A stretch of DNA of 64,000 bases. It comes from Bauldia sp963759235. Its GTDB lineage: Bacteria > Pseudomonadota > Alphaproteobacteria > Rhizobiales > Kaistiaceae. The stretch is from positions 558,001 to 622,000 of the forward strand of contig CAVWYO010000005.1 of assembly GCA_963759235.1 (NCBI GenBank), read 5' to 3'. Positions 61,424-64,000 of this stretch are shown here, piece after piece (the stretch's first letter is position 1; each line of letters begins with the position of its first letter). Made by a program: the position numbers and the translations under genes. The notes beneath the pieces are model-generated. The model saw only the letters and a list, made by a program, of their open reading frames with translations. It ran no database searches and was not told the DNA's origin.

Positions 61424-62412
61424 AGGTCCTGGTGACCGGCGCCACCGGCTATGTCGGCAACCGGCTGGCAATGCAGCTCGCCGACAGCGGCGTCACGGTT
61501 CACGCGCTTTGCCGCTCCGCCGCCAAGGCGAGGACGATAGAGCACCCCAATATCACGGTGTTTCAAGGCGATATCGAGGATCGCGGGTCGCTGGAAGCGG
61601 CGGCGAAAGGTTGCCGGCAGGTCTACCACGCCGCCGCTTTCGTCGGCGTTTGGGCCGCCGACCCCGACACCTATCGCCGGGTCAACGTCGAGGGGACTGT
61701 CAACGTGCTCACCGCCGCTGAAGGCGCGGGGGTCGAGAAGGTGGTGGTGACGTCGACGGCGGGCGTCTTTGGGCCGTCGGACGGAAAGCCGGTTGACGAA
61801 GCCACGGTCCGCACCGTCCCCTTCTTCAACGCCTACGAGTCCTCCAAGGCCGTCATGCACGAGACCGTCGACCGCTTGTCCGGCGCGAACGCGGTGATCG
61901 TCTGTCCGACCAGGGTCTTCGGCCCCGGCGTCGCCAGCGATGCCAACGCTCTGTCGCGCATGATCGATCTCTATCGCCGCGGCAAATGGCGGGCGCTGCC
62001 CGGTGACGGCCGACGTATCGGCAACTACGTCTACATCGACGACGTCGTGCGGGGTCACCTTCTTGCCATGGAGAAAGGGCGGGCCGGAGAGGCCTATATC
62101 CTCGGGGGCGACAACGTCTCTTATCAGGCGTTTTTCGATCAATTGGCCGAGGTTGTCGGCATGCGCCATCGCCTCTTTCCTGTCCCGGTTCCGATCCTGA
62201 CCGCCTTCGCCTGGACCGAATTGAAGCGGGCGGAATGGTTTGGGCGAAAGCCGCTGATCACGCCGGCCTGGGTGCGGCGCTACGCCCATGACTGGGTCAA
62301 TTCCAGCGCCAAGGCGGAGCGGGAGTTCGGCTATGTCCACCGGCCGTTGAAGGAGGGGCTCGCCAGTACCGTAGCATGGCTCGCGGAGGTCGGTCCTTTC
62401 GGCGGCGCTTGA
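61420..62412 (+). CDS. NAD-dependent epimerase/dehydratase (HpnA / dihydroflavonol reductase-like)
   Basis: A 330-residue extended short-chain dehydrogenase. The cofactor motif GATGYVG is at residues 7-13; catalytic residues are Ser112 (VTSTAG), Tyr139 and Lys143 (YESSK). The region RVFGPGVASDANALSRM and the late helical tail fit the dihydroflavonol-reductase/hopanoid HpnA branch. Substrate not determinable. The GTG start at 61420 overlaps the CPBP gene stop and has AAGGAGGAGG upstream, a very strong ribosome binding site. It is followed by a broken hydrolase tail. Confidence 0.88.
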   Translation: MKVLVTGATGYVGNRLAMQLADSGVTVHALCRSAAKARTIEHPNITVFQGDIEDRGSLEAAAKGCRQVYHAAAFVGVWAADPDTYRRVNVEGTVNVLTAAEGAGVEKVVVTSTAGVFGPSDGKPVDEATVRTVPFFNAYESSKAVMHETVDRLSGANAVIVCPTRVFGPGVASDANALSRMIDLYRRGKWRALPGDGRRIGNYVYIDDVVRGHLLAMEKGRAGEAYILGGDNVSYQAFFDQLAEVVGMRHRLFPVPVPILTAFAWTELKRAEWFGRKPLITPAWVRRYAHDWVNSSAKAEREFGYVHRPLKEGLASTVAWLAEVGPFGGA

Positions 62413-62427
62413 CGCTGGTCTCGATCT

Positions 62428-62544
62428 CCACCGGCCTGGGGTGCGGAATTCGTCAATATCGGCAAAAAAGGGCACATCAATGCCAATTCCGCGCTGGGGG
62501 AATGGCCTGAGGGACTGGCGATCCTCCGGAGGCTGAAGGGCTGA
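62428..62544 (+). pseudogene. C-terminal remnant of an RBBP9/YdeN-type alpha/beta hydrolase
   Basis: A 39-codon frame (PPAWGAEFVNIGKKGHINAN..., ending GEWPEGLAILRRLKG and a TGA at 62542-62544) reproduces the C-terminus of RBBP9/YdeN-family serine hydrolases, including the catalytic His region GHINA. There is no start codon, nucleophile Ser or upstream part: the reading frame runs into the epimerase stop at 62410. It is therefore the scar of a deleted gene. The frame has no internal stop, which suggests the loss was recent or the stub is under little mutational decay. Confidence 0.7.
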
Positions 62545-62568
62545 CCTTTCCAGAGCCCAGCCCTTCAG
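62533..62568. terminator. Inverted repeat at the convergent ends of the remnant and kdsA
   Basis: CTGAAGGGCTG (62533-62543) and CAGCCCTTCAG (62558-62568) are perfect 11-bp inverted arms with a 14-base loop. The left arm covers the end of the broken hydrolase, the right arm the last bases of kdsA, whose stop is at 62565-62567. It can fold in either transcript and may act as a bidirectional terminator, although there is no T tract. Confidence 0.45.
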
Positions 62569-63398
62569 GAACCCTTCGTAACCCGGTCGAGCGCCATCAG
62601 CGTTTCCAGAAGGGCCGGCAGTTGATCGATCGGCACCATATTGGGGCCGTCGGATGGGGCATTGTCGGGATCCTGATGGGTCTCGATGAATACGCCGGCG
62701 ACGCCGACCGCCACGGCGGCGCGCGCCAGCACCGGCACCATCCGCCGGTCGCCGCCGGTGGAGGCCCCCTGCCCGCCCGGCTGCTGCACCGAATGGGTGG
62801 CGTCGAAAATCACCGGGGCGCCCATCTCGGCCATGATCGGCAACGCCCGCATGTCGGAAACCAGCGTGTTGTAGCCGAAGCTCGCGCCGCGCTCGGTGAG
62901 GAGAACGTCGGGGTTGCCGCTGTCGACGATCTTGGCGAGCACGTTCTTCATGTCCCAGGGGGCGAGGAACTGGCCCTTCTTGACGTTGACCGGCTTGCCG
63001 GTCCTTGCCGCCGCGATCAGCAGATCGGTTTGCCGGCAAAGGAACGCCGGTATCTGCAGCACGTCGACGCACTCGGCGACCGCCGCGCACTGCTCGCGCT
63101 CGTGCACGTCGGTGAGGATCGGCACGCCCAGCTCTGTTCGCAGCTCGGCGAAGATCGGCAGCGCCTCATCGAGCCCGACACCACGCTTGCCGGCGAGGCT
63201 GGTGCGGTTCGCCTTGTCGAAGGATGTCTTATACACGAAGCCGATGCCGAGCCCGGCCGCCATCTCTTTGAGGCGGCCCGCCATGTCGAAGGCGTGGTCA
63301 CGTGATTCGAGCTGGCACGGGCCGGCGATCAGGGCGAGCGGCAGATCGTTGCCGAAGGTGGCGTTGCCGACCGAAACGTGGGCGTGGGGCTCTCTCAT
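62565..63398 (-). CDS. kdsA: 3-deoxy-8-phosphooctulonate (KDO-8-phosphate) synthase
   Basis: A 277-residue TIM-barrel enzyme that joins arabinose 5-phosphate and phosphoenolpyruvate to KDO-8-phosphate for lipid A-core synthesis. Motifs are ALIAGPCQLESRDHA, YKTSFDKANRTS, ILTDVHEREQ, VNVKKGQFLAPWDM and DATHSVQQPGGQG. Cys28 in AGPC marks it as the metal-dependent class, unlike the E. coli enzyme, which has Asn there. The ATG at 63398 gives a standard-length protein. In related genomes it usually lies next to eno; here the 59.0-62.5 kb block separates them. Confidence 0.96.
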   Translation of the reverse strand: MREPHAHVSVGNATFGNDLPLALIAGPCQLESRDHAFDMAGRLKEMAAGLGIGFVYKTSFDKANRTSLAGKRGVGLDEALPIFAELRTELGVPILTDVHEREQCAAVAECVDVLQIPAFLCRQTDLLIAAARTGKPVNVKKGQFLAPWDMKNVLAKIVDSGNPDVLLTERGASFGYNTLVSDMRALPIMAEMGAPVIFDATHSVQQPGGQGASTGGDRRMVPVLARAAVAVGVAGVFIETHQDPDNAPSDGPNMVPIDQLPALLETLMALDRVTKGS

Positions 63399-63556
63399 GG
63401 CGCCGGGATCATAAGGATCGTAATGGAAAGGGAAAGGGTCGGCAGTCTTCCGCAGCCCGATGAGCCGCCGAGTGCTTGCCTATGGCAACTCCGGCTTGTA
63501 TTGCCTGCTCGCACCTTACGGAGATCACGGGCACTCCGGTTCAACACGGGAAGCAC

Positions 63557-64000
63557 ATGAACAAACTCCCGGTCTTCCAGACGATCGGCCATGCCTACCG
63601 CTTCGCCCGCCGCGAGGTATGGACGATCATTCGCCTTGCGTGGTTTCCGATACTGGTCGTGTCCATCGTCCAATACGGGGCAGCATACGCGCTGATCGAC
63701 GCGATCATGGCCTCGGGCGGCGCGACGAGCCCTGCTTCCGTCGCCGTTTCGAGTCTTCTCACCTACGCCGTTTCCGTTATCGGTGGTTCGATGGTGGCCG
63801 TCGCCCTGCACCGCGTCATTCTCTTCGGAGACCGAAAGCCGGGCACCTACATCCTGTTCTCCTTCGGGCGGGCCGAAAGGCTGTTCATGGCCTTCAGCGT
63901 CATCGTCCTGATCGCGGGTTTCGTGGCGGTGATCGCCATCGGGATCGTGGCCGGCGTGACGGGTTCGCCGAGGGGCCTGTTGCTGATACTCGTCGTCGTC
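63557..64000 (+). CDS. Membrane protein (partial, N-terminal 148 codons)
   Basis: The frame from the ATG at 63557 stays open to the right edge of the window (148 codons). It begins MNKLPVFQTIGHAYRFARRE and shows three hydrophobic segments (around residues 26-50, 65-90 and 113-145), so it is an integral membrane protein. No family could be assigned from the visible part. It is divergent from kdsA. Confidence 0.7.
   Translation, partial: MNKLPVFQTIGHAYRFARREVWTIIRLAWFPILVVSIVQYGAAYALIDAIMASGGATSPASVAVSSLLTYAVSVIGGSMVAVALHRVILFGDRKPGTYILFSFGRAERLFMAFSVIVLIAGFVAVIAIGIVAGVTGSPRGLLLILVVV

Overview
The window is GC-rich DNA from an alphaproteobacterium, most likely of the order Hyphomicrobiales (Rhizobiales). 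The evidence is gene order and families: eno-ftsB-pdhA-pdhB-pdhC with a lipoyl domain on E1-beta, a fused ispDF, the dusB-ntrB-ntrC-ntrY-ntrX-trkA-trkH-hfq-hflX run, and the rlpA-dacA-tmk-holB-metG-tatD run. No tRNA, rRNA, CRISPR array, insertion sequence or phage gene was seen.

Positions 1-22.7 kb are an accessory catabolic region of four transcription units. Unit A (minus strand, about 5.16 kb to beyond the left edge) encodes an amidohydrolase, a MIP18-type protein, an Ldh_2 dehydrogenase and a CUT2-type ABC transporter (binding protein, permease, ATPase cut by the window edge). Unit B (minus, 13.2 to 5.3 kb) encodes a second CUT2 binding protein, a permease-ATPase fusion, two D-2-hydroxyacid dehydrogenases, an HpcH/HpaI aldolase and a double metallo-beta-lactamase-fold protein. 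Unit C (plus, 13.4-15.0 kb) encodes an UlaG-like hydrolase and a hydroxypyruvate-isomerase-like protein. Unit D (minus, 21.3 to 15.1 kb) encodes a third transporter (RbsA/RbsC/RbsB type), a cupin, a seven-Asp-box propeller, an HpcH/HpaI aldolase and a RidA protein, opposite a divergent GntR/FCD regulator. The enzyme set points to uptake and breakdown of sugars or sugar acids; the substrates cannot be read from sequence. The likely operators are visible: CCAATCGATTGG twice in unit A, TTTGCAAGCGCTTGCAAA (plus a degenerate copy) for units B and C, and paired TTGTCGACAA sites between unit D and its GntR gene. The first two look like LacI-family sites, but no LacI gene is in the window.

Positions 22.9-31.3 kb (plus) carry cell-envelope and replication/translation genes: rlpA, a D-Ala-D-Ala carboxypeptidase, tmk, holB, metG, tatD, a PhnP-like hydrolase and mazG. 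Positions 31.3-44.2 kb (minus) hold dusB, the two nitrogen two-component systems ntrBC and ntrYX, potassium uptake trkA-trkH, a D-amino-acid aminotransferase-like gene, hfq and hflX. Positions 44.3-46.0 kb (plus) carry ispDF and a CinA-type amidase.

Positions 46.1-58.9 kb (minus) are central metabolism: a Coq10/RatA-type protein, lipA, lpdA, pdhC, pdhB, pdhA, ftsB and eno. Between lipA and lpdA lie a small YeaQ-type membrane protein, a polymer-forming membrane protein and a Gfo/Idh/MocA oxidoreductase. From 59.0 to 62.4 kb a plus-strand block (DUF1835-like, TMEM175-like channel, CPBP-like membrane protein, NAD-dependent epimerase) sits between eno and kdsA. It ends in the 39-codon tail of a broken RBBP9/YdeN-type hydrolase. 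kdsA (minus) and the start of a membrane protein (plus, cut by the right edge) close the window.
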